DNA of 64,000 nucleotides from Catonia carolina (lineage: Eukaryota; Arthropoda; Insecta; Hemiptera; Achilidae). Positions within the stretch are counted from its first letter, which is position 1; each line of letters starts with the position of its first letter. The stretch spans positions 34,155,893 through 34,219,892 of the forward strand of contig JAQMRL010000006.1 of assembly GCA_035578175.1 (NCBI GenBank), given 5' to 3'. Shown piece after piece: positions 9,193-20,935 of this stretch. Below the pieces are notes generated by a model, which was not told the DNA's origin, searched no databases, and was given only the letters and a program-made list of their open reading frames with translations. A program made the translations under genes and the position numbers.

Positions 9193-12081
9193 CTTCTTCT
9201 TCTTCTTCTTCTTCCTTTCACGGGTTAGGCGTTGCTGCCTGTTCCGAACCTCCACCATCTGCCCATCTCTTCCTTGGACGTCCTCGATCCCTTTTACCCC
9301 TTGGCTTGTACCATAGTGCCTGCTTGGGTACTCTTTCATCCTTCATTCTACCTAAGTGATCTATCCACTTCTTCCTGCCCTCCATTACTTTATCATTTAT
9401 GGAGAAGATATTAAGATGTTGTCGTATCTCCGTGTTTCTGTAACGGTCCTCTCTACTACAGCCATAAGTTTGCCGGAGAAATCTCATTTCTGCTGCTTGT
9501 AATCGGCTCTCTTCCCGTCTTGACAGAACCCACGTTTCACTTCCGTAAAGTACTGTTGGAGCAGCTATCGTTTTATAAAATCTCATTCTAGTGTCTTTAC
9601 TTGTGATGTTTTTCAAGTTCCTGTGGATAGTACCACATATGTGTTGAAATCGGTGGATCCTATCATACACCTCCTTACCCTGTTGATAAGTTACATCGCA
9701 ACCTAGATAGTTAAAATGGGATATCTGTTCTATAATCTTATTATATATGACAATTTTACTTCTGACAGGATCCTTCCCCCTGAATGCCATTACCCTTGTC
9801 TTTTTGGTTGAAATTGTCAAATTATATTCCTGGCATATTCTACTCATCTCATACACTGCTCTCTGCAGGTCATCCTCCTTCTCCTGTAATATTATCAGGT
9901 CGTCAGCAAATAAAAGGCAGTTTAACTTCAAACTTTCATTCATGTAGATACCTGAATGTACTAATGGTTTCCAACTCTTGATCACGTCATTTATAAAAAT
10001 ATTAAATAGCGTGGGAGATAGTCCACATCCTTGTCTTAGTCCTATATTAATTATTATTTCATCAGAGTAGGAATTCCCCGTATCTACTTTGATTTTCGTA
10101 TCTTTATATAAGCTTTTAGCTGCCCTTATGAGATGGGGCGGATATCCTGTCTTCTGCAACACATCCCATAGTTTTTCCCTGTCTACTGTATCAAAAGTTT
10201 TTTGAAAATCGATAAAAGCCAAATGCGTCTCGAGATTATATTCCCTTCTTTTTTCCACAATTTGCTTGATTGTAAATACGTTGTCAATGCATGATCTCCC
10301 TTTCCTGAAACCACACTGTTCTTCGAGCAGTAGACTCTCCGAAATAGTTTGAATTCTATTTTTTAATATCATGCTATATATTTTATACGCCGTATTCAAC
10401 AAACTGATTCCCCTGTAGTCATCACAGGAACTTCTATCTCCACTTTTAAACAAGGATTTAACTGAGGCAATTTTCCAATCTTGCGGTATCTTTAGCTGTT
10501 TCCAGCACATATTTATTAAATGCAAGAAATGGAGCCTGAGAAACAGTCCCCCGCATTTCAATAGTTCCATGTTCAAACCGTCTAGTCCAGTTGCCTTCCG
10601 ACTTTTTGCTTTGTTGAGGGCTTCTTCCAGCTCCTGCAAAGTTATTTTATCCACCCCTATACTGTGATCCAAATGATCCCATCCATTTCCCTCCGAAGGA
10701 GACCTCTGTCTGTTCTGCTCATACCAGAGATTCTTATAATGTTGCACCCATTCGTCCTTCGACACTACATTCAGCTGGGCTGTGTCTCTTTCTGTCTTAT
10801 TCAGGTGTTTCATTACCTTATATGCTACCTGCTGCCTTCCATATAGATCCTCCTCCACCGTTCTTATAAATCTCTCCCAGGATTCTTTATGTGCTTTCCG
10901 TGTGATTGCTTTAGCAATATTTCTCATATTTTTATATCTCTGTTTCGACTCCTCTGAATGATGCTGTAAATAAGCTTTGTAGGCCATTTTCTTGTCTTCT
11001 ATTGCCTTTGCAATCTCTTCATTCCACACCTTCAAACTTCGCCGATTTCTTACTTTCCTCTTTTTTCCCAGAGCTTCACTTGCTGCTTTCTTCAAGCAAT
11101 ACTTTAGCACACTCCACTCCTCATCTATATCTGTGGAGGTTGACCATTCCGAGAGATATTGTTGCAATCTCGTCTGGTACAGCCCTAGCACACTTTGCTC
11201 CTTCAAGAGATGAATCTTGAAAACCTCTTCCTTTGTTTCTGTAACCTGTCTGTTAGAAGCATTCCTCCATTTGGCAATGATATTCACCTTTGCTGCAACA
11301 AGGTCCGAGCCAATGTCACAGCCTCTATAGGCTCTTACATCTGTGACATGCGTGCTTAATTTCTCATTCACCATTATATAATCTATAAGTGACCTTGATC
11401 CTCTTGCCGCCCAGTTAAATTTATGCACATCCTTTTTCTGGAAAAACGTGTTAGTAATTTTAAGATTATTAAAGGATGCAAAGTCTCTCAGAGTATTTCC
11501 ATTTCTGTTTACACCCTGCTTTCCAAACATCCCAACCACTCCGGGAATTGGCACACTGCCCACTCTTGCATTCATATCACCTGCTATCACCACAAAATCT
11601 TTTTTATTTGCGTTTAGTAAATCTTGCAGCGTCCTGTAGACCGTTTCTGTTTCCTCCTGTGCCCGACCCTCCTCAGGTGCATAAACTCCGATAACCATAA
11701 GATCTCCTCGTTCCACTTTAAATTTTGCCATTACTATCCTTTCATTGATGTACTTGTAGCTCTTAATTCTCTTCCCCCATTTCCTATCAAAAAGTATTGC
11801 GACACCCGCACAGGCTCTCCTAGCCTGGCCTACCCCACTATATATCATTGTGTAGTCCTCCAAATCCTTAGTTCCATTCAGCTTTTTCTTTGTTTCTGTT
11901 ATTACTGCTATATTAATACTTCGATCCTTTAGCTCGTTATTTAACTCCATCTCTTTTGTCGATAATCCTCTCACATTCCAGGTTGCTATATTAAGGGTAT
12001 CCGTTATTCCAAACTTCTTGTTTTTCCGTATCCTATTTGTTGTATCCATAAATCCCGGTCCATCATCCGAGGCAATTCGAG
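9193..12081 (-). mobile_element. Near-complete non-LTR retrotransposon, family X
   Basis: A 2889-bp insertion flanked by a perfect 10-bp target duplication GTACAATAAT at 9183-9192 and 12082-12091. It has a 32-bp 5' leader, a single long ORF (9218-12049), almost no 3' UTR and a (GAA)n tail, which reads as (TTC)n at 9193-9214 on the plus strand. One ORF with endonuclease then reverse transcriptase, a length near 3 kb and a short simple-repeat tail are typical of RTE-like elements (established knowledge). Clade assignment from general features only. The intact frame and clean duplication indicate a fairly recent insertion. Confidence 0.9.
9218..12049 (-). CDS. LINE X endonuclease-reverse transcriptase polyprotein
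   Basis: A 943-residue uninterrupted frame that would nick target DNA and copy its own RNA at the nick. The N-terminal endonuclease covers about residues 18-260, with ATWNVRG (N25), TET (E52), GDMNARVG (D158, N160) and LIDYIMV (D223). The final endonuclease box, normally SDH, reads GSDLVAAKV (248-255): the catalytic histidine is missing, apparently through a short in-frame deletion. Reverse transcriptase covers about residues 470-760, with AFIDFQKTFD (D614), LRQGCGLSPTLFN and LLFADDLII (D716, D717) all present. The C-terminal part has VLYGSETW and ends in a basic GRPRKRW stretch. The start at 12049 is the first ATG of the insertion. Sharing of VLYGSETW, AEMRFLR and the C-terminal end with several fragments in the window defines family X. 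Confidence 0.9.
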   Translation of the reverse strand: MDTTNRIRKNKKFGITDTLNIATWNVRGLSTKEMELNNELKDRSINIAVITETKKKLNGTKDLEDYTMIYSGVGQARRACAGVAILFDRKWGKRIKSYKYINERIVMAKFKVERGDLMVIGVYAPEEGRAQEETETVYRTLQDLLNANKKDFVVIAGDMNARVGSVPIPGVVGMFGKQGVNRNGNTLRDFASFNNLKITNTFFQKKDVHKFNWAARGSRSLIDYIMVNEKLSTHVTDVRAYRGCDIGSDLVAAKVNIIAKWRNASNRQVTETKEEVFKIHLLKEQSVLGLYQTRLQQYLSEWSTSTDIDEEWSVLKYCLKKAASEALGKKRKVRNRRSLKVWNEEIAKAIEDKKMAYKAYLQHHSEESKQRYKNMRNIAKAITRKAHKESWERFIRTVEEDLYGRQQVAYKVMKHLNKTERDTAQLNVVSKDEWVQHYKNLWYEQNRQRSPSEGNGWDHLDHSIGVDKITLQELEEALNKAKSRKATGLDGLNMELLKCGGLFLRLHFLHLINMCWKQLKIPQDWKIASVKSLFKSGDRSSCDDYRGISLLNTAYKIYSMILKNRIQTISESLLLEEQCGFRKGRSCIDNVFTIKQIVEKRREYNLETHLAFIDFQKTFDTVDREKLWDVLQKTGYPPHLIRAAKSLYKDTKIKVDTGNSYSDEIIINIGLRQGCGLSPTLFNIFINDVIKSWKPLVHSGIYMNESLKLNCLLFADDLIILQEKEDDLQRAVYEMSRICQEYNLTISTKKTRVMAFRGKDPVRSKIVIYNKIIEQISHFNYLGCDVTYQQGKEVYDRIHRFQHICGTIHRNLKNITSKDTRMRFYKTIAAPTVLYGSETWVLSRREESRLQAAEMRFLRQTYGCSREDRYRNTEIRQHLNIFSINDKVMEGRKKWIDHLGRMKDERVPKQALWYKPRGKRDRGRPRKRWADGGGSEQAATPNP

Positions 12082-12091
12082 GTACAATAAT

Positions 12092-12124
12092 GTAGACGGT
12101 TAATGTAGACGGTTATTATTAAAG
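12092..12124. repeat. Short tandem duplication
   Basis: Immediately after the target duplication of LINE X, a 13-bp unit AATGTAGACGGTT occurs twice in a row (about 12089-12114). Confidence 0.6.
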
Positions 12125-12406
12125 CCTCATAAGACTACATAAGTTCTTCAAGTTTGAAAAATCTTTAATTTCGTCTTATGGATCTTATCCATTTTCTTGA
12201 TGTTCTTATTCTTGATTTTTTCCCAATAATTCTTCATTGCTTTAGATCTTCTTTTCCTTTTGTTCCTCAGAATAAACCGCTTTTGGACGTTTGATTGGTT
12301 ACTTTTGCTGGAGTCTCATGTTTTTCAGTTTATGATAACTTTTTGTCTTGGTTTTTAACTCTCGAATGAAACCTGAAGTTCTTCTAGGTCTTCTTTAATT
12401 TCGCGA
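12125..12406 (-). pseudogene. LINE Z C-terminal fragment, distal half
   Basis: On the minus strand this reads as the basic end of LINE family Z: REIKEDLEELQ followed, after stops, by RNKRKRRSKAMKNYWEKI. It aligns in order with KEVLKDMQELKLT and RQKRSECLKEYHRKLK of the plus-strand exemplar at 33054-33290. The upstream half of the same LINE lies at 12974-13420, with unrelated DNA in between. Confidence 0.55.
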
Positions 12407-12973
12407 AACCAGTGGTAGTGCCACTATTTGAATTTTAGTCGAAGGGTTGAGAGCACCGCTATTGCTTTTGTATTGTAACCGCTGACCGCAGACTCGCTCG
12501 CCAGTACGCGCCGGAGACAGTTGGTCCGCCGCTTTTATGAAGTGCACCGCCACGCTTTATTAACCGTATCGCCTATGCTTGCACTCGGAAAAAGGCACAC
12601 AACCGGGAAGTTTGCTGTGAAGAAATCGCTCCTTAGAAGAAGGCAGCAGTGTAGTTGGTATACGTATCCCTCATTCCTGTCTTTCCCCTTTTACCCCCCA
12701 CTCATTACGATTACAATTCACGCTGGAAAAGGAGGTAAGAGGCTGCTTAATTTTGTATTTCTTTACATCGCATTCCGGGTACGTCAACCAAATATGAAGT
12801 CCACAAGACGAGCAGCAGAACGCGCAACGCATACAGTCCACTGCTTTGGAGGAGGGTCCCGCGGGATCCTTCGTTTTATTTCGTTTTTGTCTCCGCTCGG
12901 GGAGCGCACCACACCACGCTCGCATCCACGGTACCAACCAGTGTGGTTGGCACTTTTTACTTAAAAAGTATTC
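12407..12973. mobile_element. Unclassified 567-bp insertion in LINE Z
   Basis: A segment more GC-rich than its surroundings splits a LINE Z remnant. Its left end holds the hairpin AGTGG-TAGTG-CCACT (12411-12425). Its right end holds the perfect palindrome CCAACCA-GTG-TGGTTGG (about 12934-12950), followed by CACTTTTT. The edges also look like an imperfect direct repeat (AACCAGTGG.. and AACCAGTGTGG..). A 147-residue plus-strand frame (12521-12964) has no recognisable domain. Class unknown; the boundaries are inferred from where LINE homology stops and resumes. Confidence 0.45.
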
Positions 12974-13420
12974 AATGGTCTGTCTGGACATTCTTTAAGG
13001 ATTCGTCCGCATGATGTGTCCGAAAAAGAAAATTTTCTGTTTTCTTAGTGGATCCGCAAGCGGTTCTATGTTCCCATAAATTTCTTCGTTATGCATTGGT
13101 TTCCGTCTGATAAACGCCTTTTATTGATACACCTTCCAATGACCCGTCGCTCCAGTTTGGAAATTCTGTGTTCTGAGTTTATTTTCCGTAGGTTAAATAG
13201 TGTTTCGCTCGCATACGTTATTTCAGGTAAAATCACCGTGTTGTAGTGACACAATTTTGACTTAATTGCAAGACATTTTTTATTGTAGACATTATTCGAT
13301 AATTTTGCAGATTTTGTGAGCTTACTGATTCTTTCTGTCCAATTTTCTTTCTCATTATTTTTGGTGATTATTTCTCCTAAATTTTTAGATATTTTCCCTC
13401 AGTTTAGTGCTTTGATCACA
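12974..13420 (-). pseudogene. LINE Z C-terminal fragment, proximal half
   Basis: The minus strand at 13066-13254 codes TYASETLFNLRKIN and KLERRVIGRCINKRR, and then, past stops, a FFGHIMRT-like stretch. The same order occurs in the LINE Z pieces at 32645-33330 (VLRTCIGKK, VSYFGHILR) and 57160-57700 (ISFFGYILR). No RT catalytic box is present here. Confidence 0.55.
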
Positions 13421-14510
13421 TATTTTCACTTTAGAGATACAAAGTGGATCTCGTACCAAAATGTACCAGGTTTATTTGACAACAAAACATATTTTTTACT
13501 AGAAATTATCTGTTTAGTTTATCAAGTACTTCTTTATGGTAGTAGTAATTCCTTTTATTTTAAGGTTTAAAATTTAACACCACTATAAGATTGTTAAAGT
13601 ATATTTTATCTACAATTTATCTACAACAGATGTAGTTTGACATTTCCAAAAAGTTTGAAAAAATTGGACCCCAGTTATATTACGGGAAAATAATAGTGAC
13701 AAACCGGATACTGTATCAAACCACAGTAACTTTTAGTGCACTCTTCTGGGTTTCCGACCAACTAACAAACGGCTAACTTTCTAACCGCCAACTGCACTTT
13801 ATTACCTACAACATGTCGTAAAATTCAGTCTGCTTAATGGATGGGGTACACACTACAGAAAGGAGAAAATTTAGTAATCGGATATCCAAAAAGTATTTTT
13901 ACTCATCCAAAACAAAACTAAAAAAACTTAGTAAACTTTACATTTTAAAATAAAAAAGAAAAGAAAGTGTAATAAATTTTCTGACAAATACCATTTATCT
14001 TCTTAAATTTTATTGAGAGTTTATAAAGTAGCTTACCTACCTTTTTTACTTTATTTTTATAATACTTTATCTGTGATTTATTTCAAAAATTTTGAATTGT
14101 TTTTAAACCAGTGAAAATATTGTCATCTTTAACAGAATTAATGTACTATTAAACAGAGCTTCTTTCAATAATTAAGTTTTATAAACAGTAATTCTTGTAA
14201 GTTTATATAATTAGAAGGTTAAAGTTGGTTAAAAGAAATTTTAGATATTAAGACTTTAATTACAATTTTCACGTAGGCTATATTTTTACCCCATACTAAA
14301 CTATGGGATCATTCATTAAAACAACTCATCAGATGAGACTCGTGCATTTAAAATACATAAATGTACTATAAAAATAATAGCAATCATTACACAAGAGTCC
14401 TGCAAAGAATCTTTTAAAAACTTCAAAAATTTACTATTACTTGGGTTATGAATTTCTAGAACGTTAATTGCGAAGAAAAAATGATTTTTTTTTTAAATAA
14501 AATGCTTTGC
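13421..14510. other. AT-rich stretch, nothing recognised
   Basis: Non-coding, AT-rich; no repeat relationships seen. Confidence 0.5.
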
Positions 14511-14514
14511 ACAG

Positions 14515-14672
14515 CCGACCTTTCAGAACATGAATATGTAATGACGTTTGCAGATGACACAGCGATTTTGGCGACGGACGTTTCTCCGGTATGTGCCTCT
14601 GAGAAGTTACAAACCCATCTTGAAAAAATTCAGGATTGGTGTTAGAAATTGAGAGTAAAGATTAATGATTGT
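14515..14672 (+). pseudogene. Jockey-like RT fragment
   Basis: About 50 codons give YVMTFADDTAILATD followed by LQTHLEKIQDWC, which is the RT catalytic box and its following helix as found in Jockey/I-type LINEs (established family pattern). A stop follows WC. This is an isolated scrap; other Jockey pieces in the window come from a different part of the protein (44975-46005). Confidence 0.65.
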
Positions 14673-14894
14673 GGATATTAAGATGTAATTAATGTATGAC
14701 TGGAAACATAAGGAACTTTAAAGATTGCTGTAGCTTTAGCTTAAGTAGCTACTTTAGCAACTTTAGCTTTAAAAACGTTAGCTTCAACAACTGTTGTAGC
14801 TTAACCATAATGGAGGGCCTAGCTTCGCTAAAGATTGGCATCCTTACAGAGTCATTTCATTATTAGAAGGATTGCTTTTCTATATCAGCTAGTT

Positions 14895-15287
14895 TTTGCC
14901 CATAACAGACAAGTGGAGTGTCAGATTATTCACACTCAATCTATTCGTTGCAGTGCTAAAATAAATAGTTCTGTTTCTTATCACATGGTCAGCCAATTAA
15001 ATGACTGAATCATTTAAGAACAGAAGAGGTAGAGGTGCAAAAGACACTAATCAGAGTTGTCTCCCCTGAAAGTAATGAATTTTATTATACAGCCAGACCC
15101 TGTGGTGAATGAAGTGAAGGTGTCATTTGCAGAGTGGAAAATATGTGCTTTTCAGATGGCCCGGCATACTGATCAGTGTACTTTTCCACTCAGTGAGAAA
15201 GGCAATGGTAAACCACCTCACTCCTCGTTTTACTTAGTGAAACCTCTACAGGTTCAAACCAGCCTTTTGGCTGATGAACTAACCAAC
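14895..15287 (+). mobile_element. 393-bp SINE-like retroposon, copy b
   Basis: Full-length plus-strand copy flanked by a perfect 11-bp direct repeat ATCAGCTAGTT at 14884-14894 and 15288-15298. Its length between the duplications, 393 bp, equals that of copy a. The hairpin region near the 3' end reads CCAGCC-TTTT-GGCTG. A 79-residue frame crosses it but is not conserved in the other copies. Confidence 0.8.
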
Positions 15288-15298
15288 ATCAGCTAGTT

Positions 15299-17832
15299 CT
15301 TAAAGTTATCGGACTCTCAATGTAACTTAAAATATTTAACTTTATAACCATAAATCTTGTTTAATTTACAATTATAAAAGTTTTAATATTTATACTTATG
15401 TAATAAAAACATCATAAGACTTGAGGTTATTTTAGGGTTAAGTCTTATTTACATCTTCATAGAATCTTAATTATTTACAATATTGTAGTGTAACTGGTTT
15501 CTAAACTACGATTTATAAAATTTACGAAATTTAATTATTTAAATTTTGTAATTTGAACGTTAGTTTAGATTAAATATATTTTTTTTCTACGATGAAATAA
15601 TATTATAAATAAAATTTCCCTTGTTAATTTTTTGAAGCTATTAAACATATTATATAATTGGTTTTTTTATTGCATGATGATAATTACATTCCTTTGTGGT
15701 ATTCTAACAGCTTTATTAACAAAATTTCGTGCCGGTAGTTCCGCTTCTTTGCGTCTGGTAAATTACCCACTAACTTAATGTAATTACCTCAAAATCTATG
15801 TTATATCTCTTTGAGATTTGTTTAGTTGTATTACAATAAAAAAATTTAATGTGATTATACCAGTTTAAAACGAAATTAGAAAAATAAATCTATGAGAATT
15901 ATTTTTATTTTGTTTTAGACCATTTGCGTATTTTATTTTTTTAGCGCGGAGTGGGGAAAGCAGGTGTGACGAGAAAAATCCCGCTGAGCCTACGTGGTAA
16001 GCTATTTTACTATACAATCTCACGCGATTCCACTTCTTAAAGCTTTACGGCTCTCTTTAATGTTCAACATATTTCAGTCCAACAGCTTTATGGAGCAAAA
16101 CATATACTGGCCACTCAGCCTGCTTCCCGCTTAACGTTATGCTCTTTACTGCCCTTAAATTTTCCTTATTCATCACTAAGGAATAAAATAGTTTCAAAAA
16201 AGTAAACAAATGATCACATTAAATCTCTTCTTTTGTAAGTAATTTCTTTTTAAAAAAAACATAGGAAGTAAACCAAACAGATGTTTTAGGAACCTTAAAA
16301 TTTACTCACATCTTGCTTAATTTGACAAAAACATTATCAATAAGGGACTGCAAATTACTGGAAAAACTTTCATATACGGTATTTTCCCAAAATAAATAAA
16401 TAAATTTATATTTTTTTTACAATTCAAACACAGACTAATCAAAACCTAGTTCAAGTCACGAATTAAGAAGTCACATGACAGGGAGTGTGTCACAGTAAAC
16501 GAGAGATTGTTCGATGACTACTGTAAGTCCATTCTTATAGTTTTGACTACAGCTAGCCGGTGAATAATATTGTCCCCCAAGGCGCATCCTCTCTGTCAAA
16601 GGTCATAGCTATCGTTCCAACAAAACAATTGTACTTTTAAATCCAAACAAAAGTTTTGAAACAAAATCTTTGTAAGTATTTAAGTTAAGTCAACGACATA
16701 TCTAAAATTGTACCGCAGGTTCGTAAACAAACTTGAAAATCATAACAACCCCTTATTATGCAACATTAATTCTGCAGACCTACCAGGAATCGCACAAAGA
16801 CGACTGAAATGCCGATGGAGTAGAGACATGGTACATTAACGCAACTGAAACATTTATTGTGTACAGAAAAATAAAATTTTAAAATGAACACAATTATCGT
16901 TCTCTGGAGAGCTATCGCCGGGTGGTGTCCTCCTCAAAACCATTAACCTGGTTGGTTTTTTTTTATTAATTTAGTTGTGAATAATTTTGCTGGTTGTTTT
17001 TAAACAGTTGCAAAATAAATAACTTTCAAATAGTTCATAAAAATAACAGAAAATAACATAGTATTATAGTCGTGGTTTCATGTCAGTACGAAAAAATGGT
17101 TTTGAAGGGGATCTTTTTGTAAACCTCAAAACATATTCAGTTTTAGTTCTTAAATCGAGTGAAATATTTATGAGGGAACATAAAAAGTAAGGGGTGCGAG
17201 TCGTCGTGTTGAAAGAAAGTAGTGAATGGTTTTAAGTGAGTAGATAGTGTGAGGGATGATTTTGGCGTGTTAGGAAAAGGGTTGGTAGTTATATAGCTGT
17301 CTGATGGTTTGGGGGTTGCAAATAGCTGATAACGTTGCCAATACCTGTTATCTCAGAAACGCTATAACCCTCGTAGAAGGTTGGCATGCTTGTAGTTGTT
17401 GGTAACTGGTGGTTCACCTGAGAAATCACCTCCCTTCAATCTATTGGGTGTCTCTTGACTTGACCCCAATATGTCTAAACATACTTCTCATCCTTATCGT
17501 TCTTCATTTTCTCACCCTCTTATAATCGAACCCGCTTCCTCAACATCCTCATTTACTCTTGCTAAATTTTCATCTTCCAGTAGAAACCACCTTATCAACA
17601 ACTGTGATAAATTAACAAAACTTTATTTGTACTTTAAATTGACTTATCCTTCTTTGGTAATCACAAAAAATTGAAGGATCTTAAAAAGAATGTGCTGATC
17701 CAATTTTAATTTATCTAGTTCCTCCTTCTTCGACGAACAAAAATTTATTTCATCTTTTATTTAATCTCTAATGTGTGTACGTTGCATTTCATTCAATTTT
17801 TTAACAATAAACAATCCTATGACCAAATGAGA
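15299..17832. other. AT-rich stretch, nothing recognised
   Basis: About 2.5 kb of AT-rich sequence. A slightly GC-richer patch lies near 16480-16620. No RT, transposase or SINE similarity was seen, and short frames such as 17471-17674 lack recognisable features. Confidence 0.5.
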
Positions 17833-17846
17833 TGAGGATGATATGT

Positions 17847-18343
17847 CTTCTTCTTCTTCTGCCTTTCAAGGTTTAGCCATCTCTGCCTGTTCCGAACCTC
17901 TCAAATTGACCCATCTCTTTCTCGGGCGTCTTCGTTCTCTCTTTCCCGCCGGTTTATAGCCTAGTGTTTGCTTAGCTATCCTATTCTTCCTCATTTTGCT
18001 CACGTGGTCGAACCACTGCATTCTGTTTTGAGATGTCTTGTCGTTTATAGAGAAGATGTTGAGTTCTTTCTTCATCTCGATCTACTTGTAATGATCTTTT
18101 CTACTACACCCATACGTATGTCGAAGAAATTTCATTTCAGATCCTTGCAATCTACTCTCCTCTCACTTTGATAGCACCCAAATATCACTTCCATAGAGTT
18201 GGGTAGGCACCGCTATTGTTTATAAAATCTCAACCTCGCGCTTTTGCTGATGCTAATTTTTAGGTTGCGGTGGATAATTCCGCATATTTGCTGAAATCGG
18301 TGTATCTTATTGTAAGAATATTTATCCAATTGGTATGTAATGT
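17847..18343 (-). pseudogene. 5'-truncated LINE X insertion
   Basis: A 497-bp 3' end of LINE X in minus orientation, with the (GAA)n tail at 17847-17858. It is flanked by a 14-bp target duplication with one mismatch, TGAGGATGAYATGT, at 17833-17846 and 18344-18357. The translated pieces IHRFQQICGIIHRNLK and ELNIFSINDKT and the end RGSEQAEMAKP match the C-terminus of the 943-residue exemplar. Frameshifts have inactivated it. Severe 5' truncation is usual for LINE insertions. Confidence 0.85.
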
Positions 18344-18357
18344 TGAGGATGACATGT

Positions 18358-19710
18358 ATGACGTGTAAAAGAGGTGTATTCTTGTACAGAGTCAGACCGA
18401 GCATTCCTGTGAGTGTATGATTAATTAAACCCCAAACATAAAAAGTACACTGGTAACCATTGTCAAGCATTCAAATCTGTATAAAAGTAACTAACTATGT
18501 ATTAGTATTTGTTTTATGTATATGTATTTACTATAACTCTCATGTATTCCGTTGGGTAGAAAAAAAGAAACGTCGGTGTAAACGAAAAACTATCAAAAAT
18601 TTCAGGGAAATGGAATTTTCTGAAAAGTTGAAAACATTTTTAACGGATCCATTTACCTGAAAAATTCACTAGACGAAAAATATACGTCTCCATTTTTTTA
18701 CTTATATAAACTAGCATTTACAATAAATTGTAGCCTGTGAATTAAAAACCAAAACTTTTTTTTCAATGGTAGTATACTCCCAGTTTTGCGCCTCTCCACC
18801 AACTATCTTTTTTCCACAAGCAAGTAGTACATATCAATCGTTAAAAACATGTTTTGGGTTTAGAGGTCCTGAACGTGTGTATTTCCCCAAAAACTCGATT
18901 TCGAAAAATCGACATGAAAAAAATACTTTCCTTCCCTATATTTTCATGTAGGGCAAGCGAAAGTAAAAATTAATTAATTACATTATTAAATATTAACGAT
19001 CTGACAGTTGTGTTCCCACTCTTCACAAGCCGTATGAAATGGCACCATTAAATTGAACATAACATTTTTTACTGTTCATATAAATATAGTTTTAACGTTA
19101 CACCAGTGTATAAATAGTACAAGTAAAATGTATTTGAGTGTACTATATTTATGTTTTGTGTTGTTTTAATATATTATTATATTGTACTATAAAATGTTAT
19201 TCTATGTAACCTATAGATATGATAAAACTGAAAGTAATATATGTCATAAAAATCATTCATGTACGTCATGTAAGTCATTCGTTTACCGTAGTACGTATTT
19301 AATACTGTGTGATTTTACGGTAGAATGTCTAATCTTACAATGTATGATTAAATTCGAAATCCTTATTGGGTTTTATCACACGTATAATCAATTACAGGCA
19401 TCCCTTCAAATTACGCGTTTTGATTTGCACGGTTTTGAAGTTACGCGGTCATTTTAGGACCTTTTCTTAAATACTAGCGGCTCCGGTTTCAAAGTTACGT
19501 GATAAAAGACGCAACTTAAGACATAAGCGAAGGAAAAGATCTCGAAGTGGTTATTGAAAGTGATAAACAGTCATTGGATAATGAAAATATCATAGCGATA
19601 ATGGCACAAGTTTATTTCTCACCATGTGATGCCAGAACAGGAATTTGTGAAATACAATAGGCAATGATTCAATTATAAATAGGCCTATATAAACGCGTGT
19701 TAAGGGTATT
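18358..19710. other. AT-rich stretch, nothing recognised
   Basis: Non-coding AT-rich sequence; short frames such as 19182-19457 show no domain. Confidence 0.5.
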
Positions 19711-20107
19711 ATATGCCTATATCAGACAGGTGGAGTGTTAAATTATTTGCACTAAATCTATTAGTTCCAGAGCTACAAAAAATAGTCCTGTTTCTTATCA
19801 CGTGGTCAGCCAATTAAATAACTGAATCATTTAAGAACAAAAGAGGTAGAGATGTGAAAGACAGTGGTCACAGATATCTCCTCTGAGAGTAATGAATTTC
19901 ATTAAACAGACAGACACTGGTGAATGAAGTGAAGGTGTCATTTGCCGGGTTGAAAGTAGATGCTTTTCAGAGAGCCTGGCATGCTGATAAGCATACTACT
20001 TCACTCAGTGAGGAAGGCATTGAATGTTAAACCACCTAACTTCTCGTTTTACTTAGTAAAGCCTCTAGATTCAAACCAGCCTTTCGGCTGATGACCTAAA
20101 CAACAAT
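19711..20107 (+). mobile_element. SINE-like retroposon, copy c
   Basis: Plus-strand copy from a GCCTATATCAGACAGG-like 5' end to the hairpin CCAGCC-TTTC-GGCTG, GATGACCT and a short AAC tail. No convincing target duplication remains. Confidence 0.7.
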
Positions 20108-20324
20108 TTTAGAAACTGTAGTTTTATTACGTATTATTTGTGCTTGATCTGTAACAGTTTTTTGTCATTTTAGTTTAAATACATCATGTTAAAGCCAAAT
20201 CAACGGTTTTATTTCTATCCTTGCTGCGGGAAAATCACTACATTTTAGCATTACATTGAAGTCTTATGGAAAACGTTGTCTTGATTTACGCGGGTTGAAT
20301 TAAGCGTTAATTTTTCGGGACGAA

Positions 20325-20580
20325 TTAAGAAGAAGAAAAAGAAGCAGGAGGAGGAGGAGGAGAAGGAGGCGGAGGCGGAGAGGAACAATAATATCAAGAG
20401 AAAGAAGAAGAAGAAGAAGAAGAAGAAGAAGAAGAAGAAGATGAAGAGGAGGAAGAAGACCAGGAAAAGGAAGAAGAGAAAAGGAAGAGAAAGAAGAGAA
20501 ATAATTATAATAATAATAATAAGAAGAAGAAGAAGAAGAAAGAAGAGGAAGAAGGAGGAAAGAAGGAGGAGAAGACTACT
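20325..20580 (+). repeat. GAA/GGA purine tract
   Basis: About 250 bp almost purely purine on the plus strand: (GAG)n, then (GAA)n, an (AAT)n interruption and more (GAA)n. It could have grown from a LINE (GAA)n tail, but no LINE sequence was recognised beside it. Confidence 0.85.
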
Positions 20581-20930
20581 CTTGGTTACTATAGCGTCCT
20601 AACGTAGGCCTACTACCATGCATAGTATAGTGCATAGTAAGGTCTACTATGGCTGCATGGAAATGACTCGTCTTCGTTCCACCCTGAAGAAGCGAATCCA
20701 TGAGCGGGATACTATTCTTGGACAACAATGAGAAACATCTTAATAAGTACCTGATAAACCAATATTAATGTGGTTTTAATTTAAAAAATTATTAGTTCCC
20801 GCTGATTGAAACATTAAAAAATAACATATTGTACAAAAGTAGCTTACTTAAATGTAGTTTAATATATCGAATTACCAATTTTGTTGGAATATTAAGTACC
20901 CGAATTACCTGTAGTTAATTACATTTTAGT
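20581..20930. other. Spacer before the LTR element
   Basis: No feature recognised. The last five bases next to the LTR (20931-20935, GCTAT) are the target duplication. Confidence 0.5.
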
Positions 20931-20935
20931 GCTAT

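Noticed and set aside
9218..12049. Plus-strand frames of 60-102 codons inside LINE X
   Set aside because: They are antisense shadows of the endonuclease-RT frame.
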